Origin: Haplomitrium mnioides
Taxonomy: Eukaryota; Marchantiophyta; Haplomitriopsida; Calobryales
DNA length: 64,000 nt
Assembly: GCA_049999725.1 (NCBI GenBank)
Contig: JBNGIS010033819.1
Span: 1 to 64,000 of the forward strand
Direction of reading: 5' to 3'
The first letter of the stretch is position 1. Every line of letters starts with the position of its first letter. A program made the position numbers and the translations under genes. The notes under the pieces were generated by a model that ran no database searches, had not been told where the DNA came from, and worked only from the letters and a program-made list of their open reading frames with translations. Below, one piece after another: positions 12,690 to 25,200 of this stretch.

Positions 12690-13330
12690 TCTCTCTAAGG
12701 TCTCTAGCTCTGTGGAGCTGTTCTGATGCAGCTTTCTCTATACAAAAGGTCCCATCCATCTTATGTGCAGCTTCCTGAGAAAGTGTACAAACCAGATGTC
12801 ATACAACAACACTAGATCTCCCTTGCAAATGTCTGTCGGCTTCATCATCTTGTTGTGTTGCCCTTTCTGCAACTTCTGTTGTTGTTCTACTCGATCTTAA
12901 TCTTGCTCTTGAGTCTCCTCCAATTCCTCTAGCTTGTACAGTCTTTCTCTCCTGCTCTGGCCTTTCGCCATTCTACCCTCCTCCACACCCTTCTTGTTGG
13001 TACCTCGAACTCTACTAGTACTAGGGTGTGTTGTCCAAAGACAAGAAAATCAAGACACTGGCTCGTCATGGTCTTATATGCTAGGTTATAAGCATGCGTC
13101 GCTGTTAGCAGCTTGAGATCCCAATCGGCCTTGTTTGCTGACATCGTCTTACTGAGGATCGTGCCCATGATCTTATTCACCCTCTCCGTCTGCCCATTGG
13201 CTTTCACATGATGTGTTGTGGTGCACGGTGCTTGATCAGGTATCTCATCGTCAAGTCTTTGATCACTTGATTGATGAAATGCGTACCCTGGTTGCTAACC
13301 AATTCCACCGGTAGCCCAATGGGTCTTTCT
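12690..13330 (-). pseudogene. Integrase C-terminal two thirds of element B
   Basis: Minus-strand reading gives VELVSNQGTHFINQVIKDL, then ANGQTERVNKIMGTIL with the catalytic Glu region, then ADWDLKLLTATHAYN. A frameshifted tail keeps the GPY/F-type motif (IRWMGPFV, about 12,735). This is the catalytic core and C-terminal region of a gypsy integrase, which inserts the cDNA into chromosomes. The second catalytic Asp (SDQGT in element A) is Asn here (codon at 13,291-13,293). The N-terminal zinc-binding domain and first catalytic Asp are missing because RT is joined straight to this part at about 13,325. Several frame breaks; inactive. Confidence 0.8.
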
Positions 13331-13880
13331 GTACACCACAAAGTCATCAATGAAGATCTCTTCAATAATTTTTCCTTCAATAATAATGGAAGATATTCAT
13401 CATCATTTGTTGAAATTTTCACATTGCATTGTAGAGCCTACAAGGCATCCTTCAAAAAGCGGAACATCCCTCATTCTAAGGTGAAAGTCGTCTTCAATTG
13501 GTCCTCCTCCCGGATCTTGATCTGATTGTATCGCGAGTATTCGTCCATGAAGCTATAGATCTCTTGCCCAACCACCAAGTCCAGCACCCCATTTGTGAAA
13601 GGTAAAGGGTAGTGATCTTTCTTGGTTGCATCATTCAACTTTTGAAAATCTTGGTACACTCTGATCTTTCGTTCCCCGTTCAGTCCAAGTTTTTTTTGTA
13701 CCACTACCAAAGGTGAGACCCATTTACTATTCAAAATTGAATAAATGAAGCCCGCTTCCAACAACCTATCAATTTCCTCTTTCACCATCAAGGAGAATCG
13801 AGGATTTATCCGATGTTGACATTGCCTTATTGGCATCATGCAGGTTGGAGGTTGATACGATGTTCTCCCAACTTTCTAGA
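13331..13880 (-). pseudogene. Reverse transcriptase fragment of element B
   Basis: Translated from the minus strand, it carries gypsy RT blocks in order: VKEEIDRLLEAGFIY, SKWVSPLVVVQKK, KIRVYQDFQKLNDAT, HYPLPFTNGVLDLVVGQEIY, and motif A as SFMDEYSRYNQI with its Asp kept. Motif C appears as IFIDDFVVY at 13,330-13,357, in a different frame from the first part. Some 80 bp before motif C look rearranged. Directly after motif C the sequence becomes integrase, so the rest of RT, RNase H and the integrase N-terminus were lost in one deletion. Upstream it runs to 13,915, where element A has inserted. Confidence 0.85.
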
Positions 13881-13920
13881 GACTCCATTCAGGTCTACAT
13901 GACTCCATGCAAAGACATCA

Positions 13921-16141
13921 TGTCAACCCTTCTTCTACATCCTTAGCACTCCAAGAGATGATTTTGGAGAGAAAAGGTGACACTATATCATAGGCTTCTT
14001 TTATGAGATGTGTCGAGAACTATATTTACCACTCTATAGTTTATTGTATTTTCCCTTAATTGCACATGCCCACTCAACACAACCTCCAAATGATTCTTTC
14101 CCTACCTTACCTTTAGATCATGAGTATTGAATGTCAATCTGTTCTCCGCTTTATTCCAAAATTTCTTCTCCAGTCCCTCTAGGGCTTTGAAGATTTGGAC
14201 ACAACTTGCTTCAAAATGTAAATACTATGACCACTCTCTAATCTTGGATCTTTTTAATTCTATTGCTACTATCTGAACCTCAGCAACCTCTTCAGATGGT
14301 GTCTTCACAATTCTCTACCTCTTCAAGCTTCAATATCACACCCTACCTCCTGGCTATCTTACTACCCTCTATGACCTCCACGGAGGTATCTCTTCAGTGT
14401 TATTCTGCACCTCACAACTCAACTCACCCACACCAGATAGATAGATTCACCTCTGTCGTCCAGATGGCTTGGATTTTTTACTCCTCAGCTAGGTAGATGG
14501 CGCTCTCCACCACGGTACCCCGCACTCCACCGTTATCGCCCCTCCTACCGTGCACTCCCCTTCGAAGAGCTAGAAGCCTCTCGGCTTGCTTGCTATGGTT
14601 AGGGAACCAATCGCAGAAGATTGAAGTGGCTTTACACCACCTTTGTGGTGTTATACTTTGCTAGAGCTAACTCTTTGTGGATGGCAAAGAGGATCGCCTC
14701 AATGGGTGATGTAGTTTTTAATTGAAACCTCAGCTTGTTGGGTTATCTTCCGATAGAGTAACAACCTACCAACGCTAGGCATGTGGATGCAAATGACAAA
14801 AGAAGTGGCGCTCTATATGAGTATTCTTGTTGCTTGGGCAAATCCACCCCACTAGAGCCTCCTCCTCTCAGTTGGGTTCACCTTGCCGGTCCAAGTCCCC
14901 TCTCCAAAGTACCCATGTTTGTCTCTGCACTCTTACCTCAACCTTCTTAGGCTCCTACTATTCCTCCCTACTTTCACTCGTAATTTGACCCCCTCTTTGT
15001 GTTTTCTACCTATTTAAATATTCTTCTCCATATGAGCCAATTACTTTGTGTCTACAAGCATTTGGACCTTTTGTAGCGCTGATTTTGTTGCTACTTTGAT
15101 TATGGTCTTTCCCCTTGTAATTTAGTCGATGCTTTATGACTGTGGCACCGAGCAATTCAAATCTTGCAGAGGTGGTGGAAGTTTACTTCGTGTACACACT
15201 TCTCCTTTGTTGTTGGTGCTACTATTTTTAGCGCTTCGTTGTGCTCGTCAATCCTTAAGGTAGCGACATCTGTCTTTGGCTCCTTTTGAATGGTGAGCAA
15301 GTCTCTCAATGGTCGATTGACACGGCTTTTTCTAGAAGAGTAGATTAGCCGGGCCAAAAAAGAATGATCGGGCTGGTTCGATGAATCCCAATGAGTAACA
15401 ACAGACTCCTTTGGTCAACCTCGATAGTTGACTCCTTTTGATTAGTACCAATGATCAGACATCCGATGAATTGATTTGATGAAGTTAGAATTGACCCAAT
15501 GAGCTAATCCACAACAGATAGACCGATGAGGATAAGATCAATCCGACTCAATGAGTCACTCTAAAGAAGATAGATAAGCCATCCAATAGAAAATAGAAAT
15601 AGAATGGCCCAATATGGAGCACTTGAATACCTTGAAAAGCCCGATTAGAACCGACAGTCGTTGATAAATCGGATCACTGATAGGTGACTCCGGTGAAGAA
15701 GGATCTGACCTAATATGATAAAATACTCCAATGTAGATAAGATCGGCACGGCTTTGAACAGAACCTAGGTCTGATCCAAAGAGGAATATCGGTTTGACCC
15801 GATAAACCAAATCAGCTTATACCACCAATTGTAGGCTTCGCTCACCCTTAGTGTGTCCTACTCAGCGACAGTAGACCCGATGACCAACTGTTGCTTTCAA
15901 TGATCAACTCCGATAGTTGACTTTTCTCGATGAAGCACCGCGTGCCGCAGTCTTCCAAGAGGAAGTTGAACCGCCACATTGAAATGTATAATTCTGCTAA
16001 GTCAACTTCAAAGTTTGACTAGACTCGATAAAAACGACAGGATCCCGATAGTTGGATGAACCTCAAAGAAAGAACATGTGGAACTCTGATAACACCCGAT
16101 GAAGTTGAGCATCCTCTCATCTCCTCAGTTGTTGTTGCTGC
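13921..16141 (-). repeat. 3' LTR of element A, left part
   Basis: Starts TGTCAACCCT on the plus strand. 13,921-14,278 matches 32,611-32,968, and about 15,180-15,975 matches about 32,980-33,753. The roughly 900 bp between (14,279-15,180) are absent from the 5' LTR copy. It ends at 16,141 where C has inserted after the target GCTGC. It includes inverted TTGAC pairs at 15,414-15,432 and 15,903-15,921 and many GATCGG/CCGATGA motifs. Confidence 0.85.
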
Positions 16142-19100
16142 TGTCAGCCCCCTAGTCGGAGCCTTAACTCTTTTCCGACAGAGTTTCCCCCGATTAAAGG
16201 TTGACTTAGTGTTTCGGGACTTTCTATGGAAGGGGCTTCGCACCGAATAGACCTCAACTTCTACTTACCAGCTCTGGAGTGTTGCACACACCCAAGCACA
16301 ACACCCAAGCGTACACCTCCAATGCCCACAAATGCAAGTCACACCCCTTCTTCAGGCCTTAACCTTGAAAGGTGCCACTGGAAAGACAGGGGCAGTTAGA
16401 ACATGGCATCTGACTCTTGGCTGCAATGGTCTCCTGAAGGTCCCTATCTTGGGAGCCTTGAGTGATTCTGGTTTGGCTCACAGTCCTGGCTACTAACCCA
16501 CAATGGCTTCAGCAACCCACTCGCTCATTCACATCCATTTCCTCAAGACACCCACAAATAGGCTGCAATGCTGCTAAACCACTTTGTTATATAATTCTGG
16601 AATCCAGAACTAGACCCAATCACTTTGTTATACAAAAAGGAACCAAGTCCCAATATCCAATTATCATACTACAATGTGTTTCGTCCTGACTTCCCCGGCC
16701 CAGGGTGTCCTCAGGTTTGGCCCAATGAAATGCAGACCTCATAAAACTAAGAACTTCACAAAGCTACAAACAAAACACAACTCTAACAACACATGTAAAC
16801 ACAAAGACACTGGTACTATCAACAATACAATCCACGTTGTTCTACCAACAATGCAATCCTTTTCACTTCGCAAGAACTGATCTTTTCTGTCTAAATTTCC
16901 TTCAACTTCCTCCAGCAACTTCAATCTTCCTCTTCCTCTTCACCCACGTACTCTCATCTAGATAGTTTTTCAACTTCCCTCGCAAGAAGCCTTGAATTTA
17001 CTTCCTCAGGCTTGGAAGAGGATTTCTTTAACTTCCACCTCTAGAAGATAGTCCTCTCGACTGCTCGCCACCCACTCCACCTTGAGCTTCAACTGGATAT
17101 TCTATGCAGCGCGCAGACACTAACACATCCACTCCTCTCTTTGGCTCCACATGAGAATTGTGATCAGAAATGCCCCCAAGCGCCCCTAGGATTGATGGTC
17201 CTGCACAAACGAAGCTGAGACAACCCTAAGACCCCTTTGGTAGCCTCTCACGAATTAAAGACCGACAGAATTCCCCCTCAACTTCAAGTGGTGATCCACC
17301 TCCAAATGTTGGTCCACCCGCGCGATGAGCCCACTTGGATCATCTAAGACTCTAGAGCTCCACGCTCAATGATTCTCAACGCCCCTCTAGTCCACCTCCA
17401 CCCCCGCTGATCCCCCTGCACGAGTCCACTCCCACACTTGAATGTTGGCTGGAAATCTCTCCTCTCTCCTTCGCTGCCTCTTCCTTTTGAGTTTGGTCTC
17501 CCACTCTCAATTTTGCATGAACAAAAACCCCCTCAATCTCGCAGCGATCCCAGGTATACTCCCCTGGCAGACGCATGTCTTTCCCAACAAATTCTTGATC
17601 AAGATCGCCTCGCTCCTCTTCACTGGACGTTGGCAGTTTTTCTCGTTAGCCGCTGTTTCTCGAGAAGCTGACACGTGTTGGTCAGCCCACGTTTCACGGG
17701 TATTAGTTGAAGCCCTAGGGTCGGAAAAGGAAAATTGCGGGGAAGGATTGTCTGCACTCTAATTTCGCTTCGCAGTGCACTTCCTTGCCAATTTTTGATC
17801 AGAAACCCTCTCACTGCTGGTCGTGTTAGCAACCTTGTAGCAACCCGATTCGAATTCCTTGAAGTAGGTGTTTGACCGCACACCCAAAGTAGTTGTCGGG
17901 GAGGTCTTTCCGCAGAGAAATCCGAAGGAATTCATCTAGAGAGAATTGGATTCGCATAGATTACCCGACCTACCCCGCGGGCTACTTCTCAGTCGTCATC
18001 GATTCTCCTCGTTGTAGCCATTGCAATCGCCCGAGGACCCTCGCAAGCCACCACGCTTCCACAAGCGCTCGCGGGCCCTCACAGGCCGCCACATCATCCG
18101 CAAACCCTTCGGAACCTTGTCATCGCTCTTCGAAGCCTTGCAGTCGCTCGCGAAACACCACCGTCACCCTCGGAATCCCACAAATCGCCACGTGTCCGCA
18201 AACGCTTTGGAAGCTCGCCATTGCTCATCAGAAGATTGCCGTCGTTCTCGGATCCTCGTCGTCGCTCTTCGGAACCCCACAGGTTGCCACGTATCCTGCT
18301 CGCCACATCATCCGCAGCCGCGCCGTCCGACGCCACCCCGCAATGGGGTAGGCGGACCGACGCCTTGACTGGATCCCGTGGTTGACCCGCGCTGACCCTC
18401 TTCCACGGATGCCATGTCATTCACAGAACAGTTCCCTCCTCGAGTAAAAACAGTACCTCTTTGTTGTCATTTCAGCACCCACTTGCAGTAAGAACTAAGG
18501 CTCCCTTCGCTTAACTTTTCCTCCGCTTGATATAAGAACTATAACGAGCTCCATTTGGATCCCTTTCGAACTTTCAGTGTCGCCCCGTCGAACTTTCGTC
18601 TAGCCAATGCTTGAACTGTGATAGGTCACCCATTTGGCTGCTGGTCCATTGCTTCTTCTTCTGGCCTGATCGTCGCTTGATCACCCTTTCGGCATGCCCC
18701 GCTCTTCGTCTGGTCAGACCTTCGATGTATTGCCGATTCGAAATCCCCTTGTGATAAGAATGATGCATGCAATAGACTCTCATCAAACTTTCAGATCTCA
18801 CTCTGTCGAACTTTTCCCCCGCTTCGCCAGATCTGCGATAGATCATCATTTTGCCTTCCTCGCTCTTTCTCTAGGCCCGTGATAAATCTCTGTTTCGCAC
18901 CTCCTCCCTTGGTCCCAAGTTGTGCTTCTCGTCGGATCTCCGTTAAGAGGTCCTCCCACTTAGGGAGTCCTGATCGGAACCAACATTAACTGGGATGCCC
19001 TAGTTAGGGAGGCTGAATCCCGTTAAGCTCTTCGGACCCGCAAGTGCTTCCACGTCGTCCGTCGGATTCCTCAGAGTGCGGTGGGCTGCCACATTTCCGC

Positions 19101-19730
19101 AGCGCTGCACGGACTCCTCGGGACTACGGCCGTCGGTTAGCTTCTAGAAGGTCGTTCCTCCTTGTTTCTGCTTTATTCTCTTTGATTCAAATTGCACTAC
19201 GATCGCCTTGAGCTCTTCTCTCTATCAAGGTATTGCACACCCCAAATGGTCACGAATTGAGGATGAAGTGGTCAAAACTGTTGGCTCCTCCATTCTGCAT
19301 CCTGACTTTCACCCCCTCGTCTTCATCTCCCGTACTCCTCTGGTGGATTCCTCGTCGATTGTGGCTGGCTCCTTTCTTCTGATCTCCCTCTCACATCGGC
19401 TTGATTCTTCTTGCTCTCCTTGTCAGCCTTGCCTCTGCCCTATTGCTGCAAGTTCCTTTGATCCCCCTACTAGCCTTCTTACTTGACTCCTCTGGATTCC
19501 ACAAGGCTCCCCCATGCATTGCAGGATTCATGACATCAACAGGGAAAGGTAGAAAAGAAAGGAAGAGAAGGGAAAGGAGGGAGAGGAGAAAGGTGCAGGA
19601 TTGGCATAACAACCATAAGACAATAAAACACAAAGGAATACACAAGATTCACACAAACCGAAGGGATCAACTAGGCTAGAGGCTTAGCAATCCCACAAAA
19701 ATGAAAAAACTCAAACACACCCGGCTGACA
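16142..19730 (-). repeat. 3' LTR of element C
   Basis: Plus strand from TGTCAGCCCCC to CCGGCTGACA. Matches 22,219-25,814 along its whole length with scattered, mostly C/T and G/A, differences. Around 17,030-17,430 it is recognisably related to the LTR of B (TTCCACCTCTRGAAGA and CACTCCAC blocks), while 17,900-18,900 is a GC-rich region absent from B. It carries a G-box CACGTG at 17,672 and 18,189. The several 60-150-codon open frames here recur in the other LTR only because LTRs are copies of each other. Confidence 0.92.
17982..18365. repeat. 99-bp degenerate tandem repeat within C's LTR
   Basis: ACARRYYGCC recurs at 18,081, 18,180 and 18,279, an exact spacing of 99. Each is followed by a block like CATCCGCAAACSCTTYGGAA and then TCGYCGCTCTTCGGAA. 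About three degenerate copies are visible. The same block is present at about 24,075-24,460 in the other LTR. One unit carries a CACGTG. Confidence 0.75.
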
Positions 19731-19745
19731 TAACTCCCATTTTAA
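19731..19745 (-). other. Polypurine tract of element C
   Basis: The minus strand reads AAAATGGGAGTTA directly before TGTCAGCC of the 3' LTR, the same junction as in A and B. Confidence 0.8.
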
Positions 19746-20150
19746 TTGTGCAGCGACCTCGGAAACACCTTCCTCCTTCTGATCCTCTTGGCCTTCTCGT
19801 GGCTGCCGCTCTGACTTCTCTTGCTGGTTGTCTTTAGTCAACCTCGTCACCACTAGAGCCATGTACAAAACTCCACTCACACAATAAAAACTAAAACAAA
19901 AAATGCCAAGACCAACAAGCCAAAGCTCCTACCATATCATGATGGCTAGCTCTAGCTTGGATCCCATATGAAAGACGAGTCAACATATTCTGGTTCAGGC
20001 TGGATGCCTGCCCAGATGTGTGGCCCTCTTGGCTGCCACCTTCCGTTCCTCTTCTTCAAGCCACCCTGTTGGCCTTTCTTGTTCTCTTTTGGGGTTAACA
20101 CAAAAAATCCACCAAACGGTAACCCAACAAAACAAGAACAAACAACAACA

Positions 20151-22142
20151 CTACACATGACTGGTGTGGGAACATAACAAAACTGTACAAGGGCCAGTGC
20201 TATTGGGTTGCCCTTCATATCTTCCTCTGTGTTGAGTAGACTTTTTGCACAGGCTCGAGGTTAGCTCCCTTGAGGTGGTTGGGCACCCTTTCGCATTGTC
20301 CACTTCCTCCACTATTTGGTGTTGAGTTTCAACATCAGATGGTTGCTGGCCTTCAATGCTGCACCCATCTACCTCCGATAACCTCCACTGTCCCACTTGA
20401 TGAGGATCTCCTTTAGTTGCACAGGGTGCCTGATCTTGGAGGTTGCGACAAGTTAATTCAGAATTGAAGAGCCCCTCTTTCAATGCCTGCTCTAGGTCTG
20501 CTCCAATCCGGTCGTCTTCTTCAATTTGTGGGTGCACTACAGCCTTGACATGTTGTTGGTCTTCACATTGGCCATTGTGCAAGTTGTTAGTGGGGCACTC
20601 CCCTTTTAAGACCTGTTCTTGGTTTGCCTCACCTGGGTCTTCTTCTGCAAGCTTGCATTCATCAAAAAGTGACAGGGTAGCTTCCCACTCCCCTTTTAAG
20701 ACCTGCTCTTGGTCTGTCCCAACTGGTTCTTCTAGTTCAGATCTGCACTCACTTGGAAGGTTCGGTTTCCACTCCCTTTTTAAGTCTGCCTCAAGGCTAG
20801 ACCAACAACAATCCTCCTTGAATTCTTCATCTCTGGGGTGGGCCTCTCCCTCCAAAGTGTCCTTGGTTGTGGCAGGGCAGCTTGCCTCCTCCTCCAGGTC
20901 TTCATCTGCACAAACCAGCTCGGAGGCGGAGTTTGCAACCTCTACCTCATTGCTGAGTTCCAGATCTGAATTCAGTCAGTTGGATTCACACCTAAAATTT
21001 GCACTTGTTAGGACCATTGGTTCAGCCTCGTCTTGTGCTAGTCCTTCTGCCACATGTGTCCAGTACTCATAGAGCTGGTTCTCTCCCTCATCTAACTCGT
21101 TACATCTGAAGACAACGGCGCACTCCCTTGTTAAATCTGATCTTGGCCTCCCAGTGCCCTTCGACAGTTTTGCGGATTCACTATCTTCCGGTTCTGCTTC
21201 TTCTACTTCAGCTTGAATGATGCAGGGAGTAGGTGTTTGCACCTCTGCTATAAATTCTTTCACCTCTTCGCCCATAGTCTTCTCCTTGGCTGCCTCCAAA
21301 GCCTCCTGCAGTTCTCCCACATCTTCCTGTTGCGTCAGATAGAACCATGTGGAGTTTTCCTCTTCATATTCAAAATCATTGAGGGATGGTGACACTTGAT
21401 TCTCATACTTTTTGGCCTTTTGCCCTTTCTTGTACTTGCCCTTATTGTGCTTGCCCTTCTTGTGGGACTTGGATTTTGCCTTGGCGCTTACTTGACAACA
21501 ATCCTCTGAGGTAGAGGTTTCCCCCTTTATCCAAGCTGCTTCCTCCTCTTCATACTAGGAATGTATGGCAATTGGATGCTCATCCTGTTGCCTTCATAGT
21601 TCCGAGAAGTTGGGAGAAACATGCCCAAGCTGACCACAATTCCAGCACACCATAACTATCATTTTTGTGGGTCTGGTTGTGACCCACCCATCTGGTTGTT
21701 CAGCTTGGGAGGTATATGCCCCCTTCTCTAGATTGCGCTTGATGCTCGCAAGGCGGGCCTACATTACCTCTATCTTTGAACTCAATTCTGCTAAGCGAGC
21801 TTCCTCTCCTTTGGCAGTCTTCTTGATCTTTTGCTCCTTCCTATGCTTCTTCTTTCTCAAAGATCTCTAATCATTGGAGCTACTGCTATCGGAGTCACTG
21901 TCACTTTCGATGGTAGATGCAGAGCTTTCTTCTGTGTCTTCATTGTTGCTTGAACTTTTTGAAGAGTATTCCGACACATACTTAGCCCGTCCTTTCTTTC
22001 GCCCACGGTCATGGCTCATTCCCTCAATGGAGAGAAACACTTTTACTCCTTTGCAAGAAGATAACTTGGTCCCGGGTTGGTCTCCTTCCACTTGTGGTGC
22101 TAGGCTACTCCCAAAATTCCAGAATTCTTTTCCTTGCTCCAC
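20151..22142 (-). pseudogene. Gag-derived Glu-rich protein of element C
   Basis: One minus-strand frame runs through almost the whole internal region with only a few in-frame stops (21,867, about 21,757, 21,595, 21,556 and 20,976). It begins MEQGKEFWNFGSSLAPQVEG, then an RGRKKGRAKYVSEYSS segment and acidic Ser/Asp tail like that of A's gag. Next comes a zinc knuckle CWNCGQLGHVSPNF (21,606-21,647) whose last Cys is Phe, and then a long Glu-rich part. That part repeats QEQVLKGEW, QEQVLKGEC and LEQALKEG about every 40-50 residues. The capsid half of gag is missing. Plausibly an RNA-binding, packaging-type protein once; the Glu-rich repeats have no family I recognise. Confidence 0.65.
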
Positions 22143-22187
22143 TTCAGTTAAACAAACTAATCCAAGGTTAATTTTCTACAATTCTTT

Positions 22188-22209
22188 CGTCGCGCCGTGA
22201 TCGCCAAAA
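22188..22209 (-). other. Primer-binding-site-like sequence of element C
   Basis: The minus strand, just inside the 5' LTR end (GGGCTGACA), reads TTTTTTGGCGATCACGGCGC. Position and the TGGCG start fit a tRNA primer site and resemble that of element A (TTTTGGCGCTAGAAG). The matching tRNA is not identified. Confidence 0.6.
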
Positions 22210-22218
22210 AATTGTAAA

Positions 22219-25200
22219 TGTCAGCCCTCTGATCGGAGCCTTAACTCTTTTCTGATAGAGTTTCCCCCGATTAAGGGCTGACTAAGTGTTTCGGGACCTT
22301 TTATGAAAGGGGCTTTGCACCGAATGGACCCCAACTTCTACTTACCAACTCTAGAGTGTTGCACAACACTCAACCACACCCAAGCACAACACCCAAGCGC
22401 ACACCTCTAATGCCCACAGATGAAGGTCACACCCCTTCTTTAGGCCTTAACCTCGAAAGGTGCCATTGAGAAGACATGAGCAATTAGAACAGGGCATCTG
22501 ACTCTTGGCTGCAATGGTCTCCTAAGGAGCCCTCTCTTGGGAGCCTTGAGTGATTTTGGTTTGGCTCACAGTCCTGGCTACTAACCCACAATGGCTTCAG
22601 CAACCCACTCGCTCATTCACATCCATTTCCTCAAGACACCCACAAATAGGCTGCAATGCTGCTAAACCACTTTGTTATATAATTCTGGAATCCAGAACTA
22701 GACCCAATCACTTTGTTATACAAAAGGGAACCAAGTCCCAATATCTAATTATCATACTACAATGTGGTTCGTCTTGACTTCCCCGACCCAAGGTGTCCTC
22801 AGGTTTGGCCCAATGAAATGCAGACCTCATAAAACTAAGAACTTCACAAAGCTACAAACAAAACACAACTCTAACAACACATGTAAACACAAAGACACTG
22901 GTACTATCAACAATACAATCCACGCTGTCTTGCCAACAATGAAATCCTTTTCACCTCGCAAGAACCGATCTTTTCCCTCCAAATTTCCTTCAACTTCCTC
23001 CAACAACTTCAGTCTTCCTCTTCCTCTGCACCCACGCACTCTCATCCAGATAGTTTTTCCAATTTCCCTTGCGAGAAGCCCTGAATTTACTTCCTTAGGC
23101 TTGGAAGAGGATTTCTTTAACTTCCACCTCTGGAAGACAGTCCTCTCGACTGTTGGCCACTCACTCCACCTTGAGCTTCAACTGGATATTCTATGCAACG
23201 CGTAGGCACTAACACAGCCACTCCTCTTTTTAGCTCCACATGAGAATTATGATCAGAAACGCCCCTAAGCGCCCATAGGATTGATGCTCCTGCACAAATG
23301 AAGCTGAGACAACCCCAAGACCCAACCTTGGCAGCCTCTCATGATCTAAAGATCGACAGAATTCCCCCTCAACTTCAAGTGGTGATCCACCTCCAAATGC
23401 TGGTCCACCCGCGCGATGAGTCCACCTGGATCGCTTGAGACTCTAGAGCTCCACGCTCAACGATTCTTAGCGCCCAGCCAGTCCACCTCCACCCCCCGCT
23501 GATCCCCCTACACGAGTCCACTCCCACACTTGAATGTTGGCTGGAAATCTCTCCTCTCTCCTTCGCTGCCTCTTCCTCTCGAGTTTGGTCTCCCACTCTC
23601 AATTTTGCATGAACAGCAACCGCTTCAATCTCACAGCGATCCCTGGTATACTCCCCCGGCAGGCGCGTGTCTTCCCCAACAAATTCTTGATCAAGATCGC
23701 CTCACTCCTCTTCGTTGGAATTTGGCGGTTTTTCTCGTTAGTTGCTGTTTCTTGAGAAGCTGACACGTGTCAGTCAGCCCGCGTCTTACGGGTATCAGTT
23801 GAAGCCCCAAGGTCGGAAAAGGAAAATTGTTGGGAAGGATTGTCTGCACTCTGTTTTCGCTTCATAGTGCACTTCCTTGCCGATGTTCGATCAGGAACCC
23901 CCTCGCTGCTAGTCGTGTTAGCAACCTTGTAGCAACACGATTTGAATTTTTTGAAGTAGGTGTTTGAGCGCAGGCCCAAAGTAGTTGTCGGGGAGATCTT
24001 TCCGCAGAGAAATCCGAAGGAACTCATCTAGAGAGAATTGGATTCGCATGGATTACCTGACACACCCCGTGGGCTGCTTCTCAGTCGTCATCGATTCTCC
24101 TCGCTGCAGCCCCCACGATCGCCTGAGGACCCTCACAAGCCACCACGCTTCCGCAAGTGCTTGCGGGCCCTCACAGGCCGCCACGTCATCCGCAAACCCT
24201 TCGGAACCTCGCCATCGCTCTTCGGAGCCTTGCAGTTGCTTGTGGAACACCACCGTCACCCTCGGAATCCCACATATCGCCACGTGTTCGCAAATGCTTC
24301 GGAAGCTCGCCGTTGCTCCTCAGAAGAACGTCGTCGTTCTCGGATCCTTGCTGTCGCTCTTCGGAACCCCACAGGGTGCCACGTGTCCTACCCGCCATGT
24401 CATCCGCAGCCCCGTCGTCTAACGCCGCCCCGCAAAGGGGTAAGAGGACCGACGCCTTGACTGGTTGACCCGCGCTGACCCTCTTCCGCGGATGCCACGC
24501 CATTTGCAGAACAGTTCCCTCCTCGAGTAAGAACAATACCTTCTTGTCGCCGTTTCAGCACCCACTCGTAGTAAGAATTGAGGCTCCCTTCGCTTAACTT
24601 TCCCTCTGCTTGATATAAGAACTATAGCGAGCTCCCTTTGGATCCCTTTCGAACTTTCAGTGTTGCTCCGTCAAACTTTCGTCCAGCCAATGCTGGAACT
24701 GTTATAGGTCACCCCTTTGGCTGCTTGTCCATTGCTTCTTCTTTTGGCCGGATCGTCGCTCGATCACCCTTTCGACATGCCCCGCTCTTCGTCTGGTCAG
24801 ACCTTCGATATAATGCCGATTCGAAATCCCCTTGTGATAAGAATGATGCGTGCAACAAACTCCCATCGAACTTTCAGATCTTACTCTGTTGAACTTTTCC
24901 CTTGCTTCGCCGGATCAGTGATAGATCATCATTTTGCCTTCCTTGCTCTTTCTCTGAGCTCGTGATAGATCTCCATTTCGCACCTCCTCCCTTGGTCCCA
25001 AGTTGTGCTTCCCGTCGGATCTCCGTTAAGAGGTCCTCCCACTTAGAGAGTCCTGATCGGAACCAACATTAACTGGGATGCCCTAGTTAGGGAGGCTGAA
25101 TCCCGTTAAGCTCTTCGGACCCGCAGGTGCTTCCACGTCGTCCGTCGGATTCCTTAGAGTGCGGTGGGCTGCCATATTTCCACAGCACTGCATGGACTCC

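Noticed and set aside
17893-18420. Long open frames (108-152 codons) conserved at 17.9-18.4 kb and 23.98-24.5 kb
   Set aside because: Both lie at the same place in the two LTRs of element C. The similarity comes from LTR duplication; several overlapping frames on both strands are open because the DNA is GC-rich, and none has a domain.
20443-21072. 209-codon Ser-rich plus-strand frame in element C
   Set aside because: It is the complement of the Glu-rich minus-strand frame (Glu codons read as Ser/Leu on the other strand).
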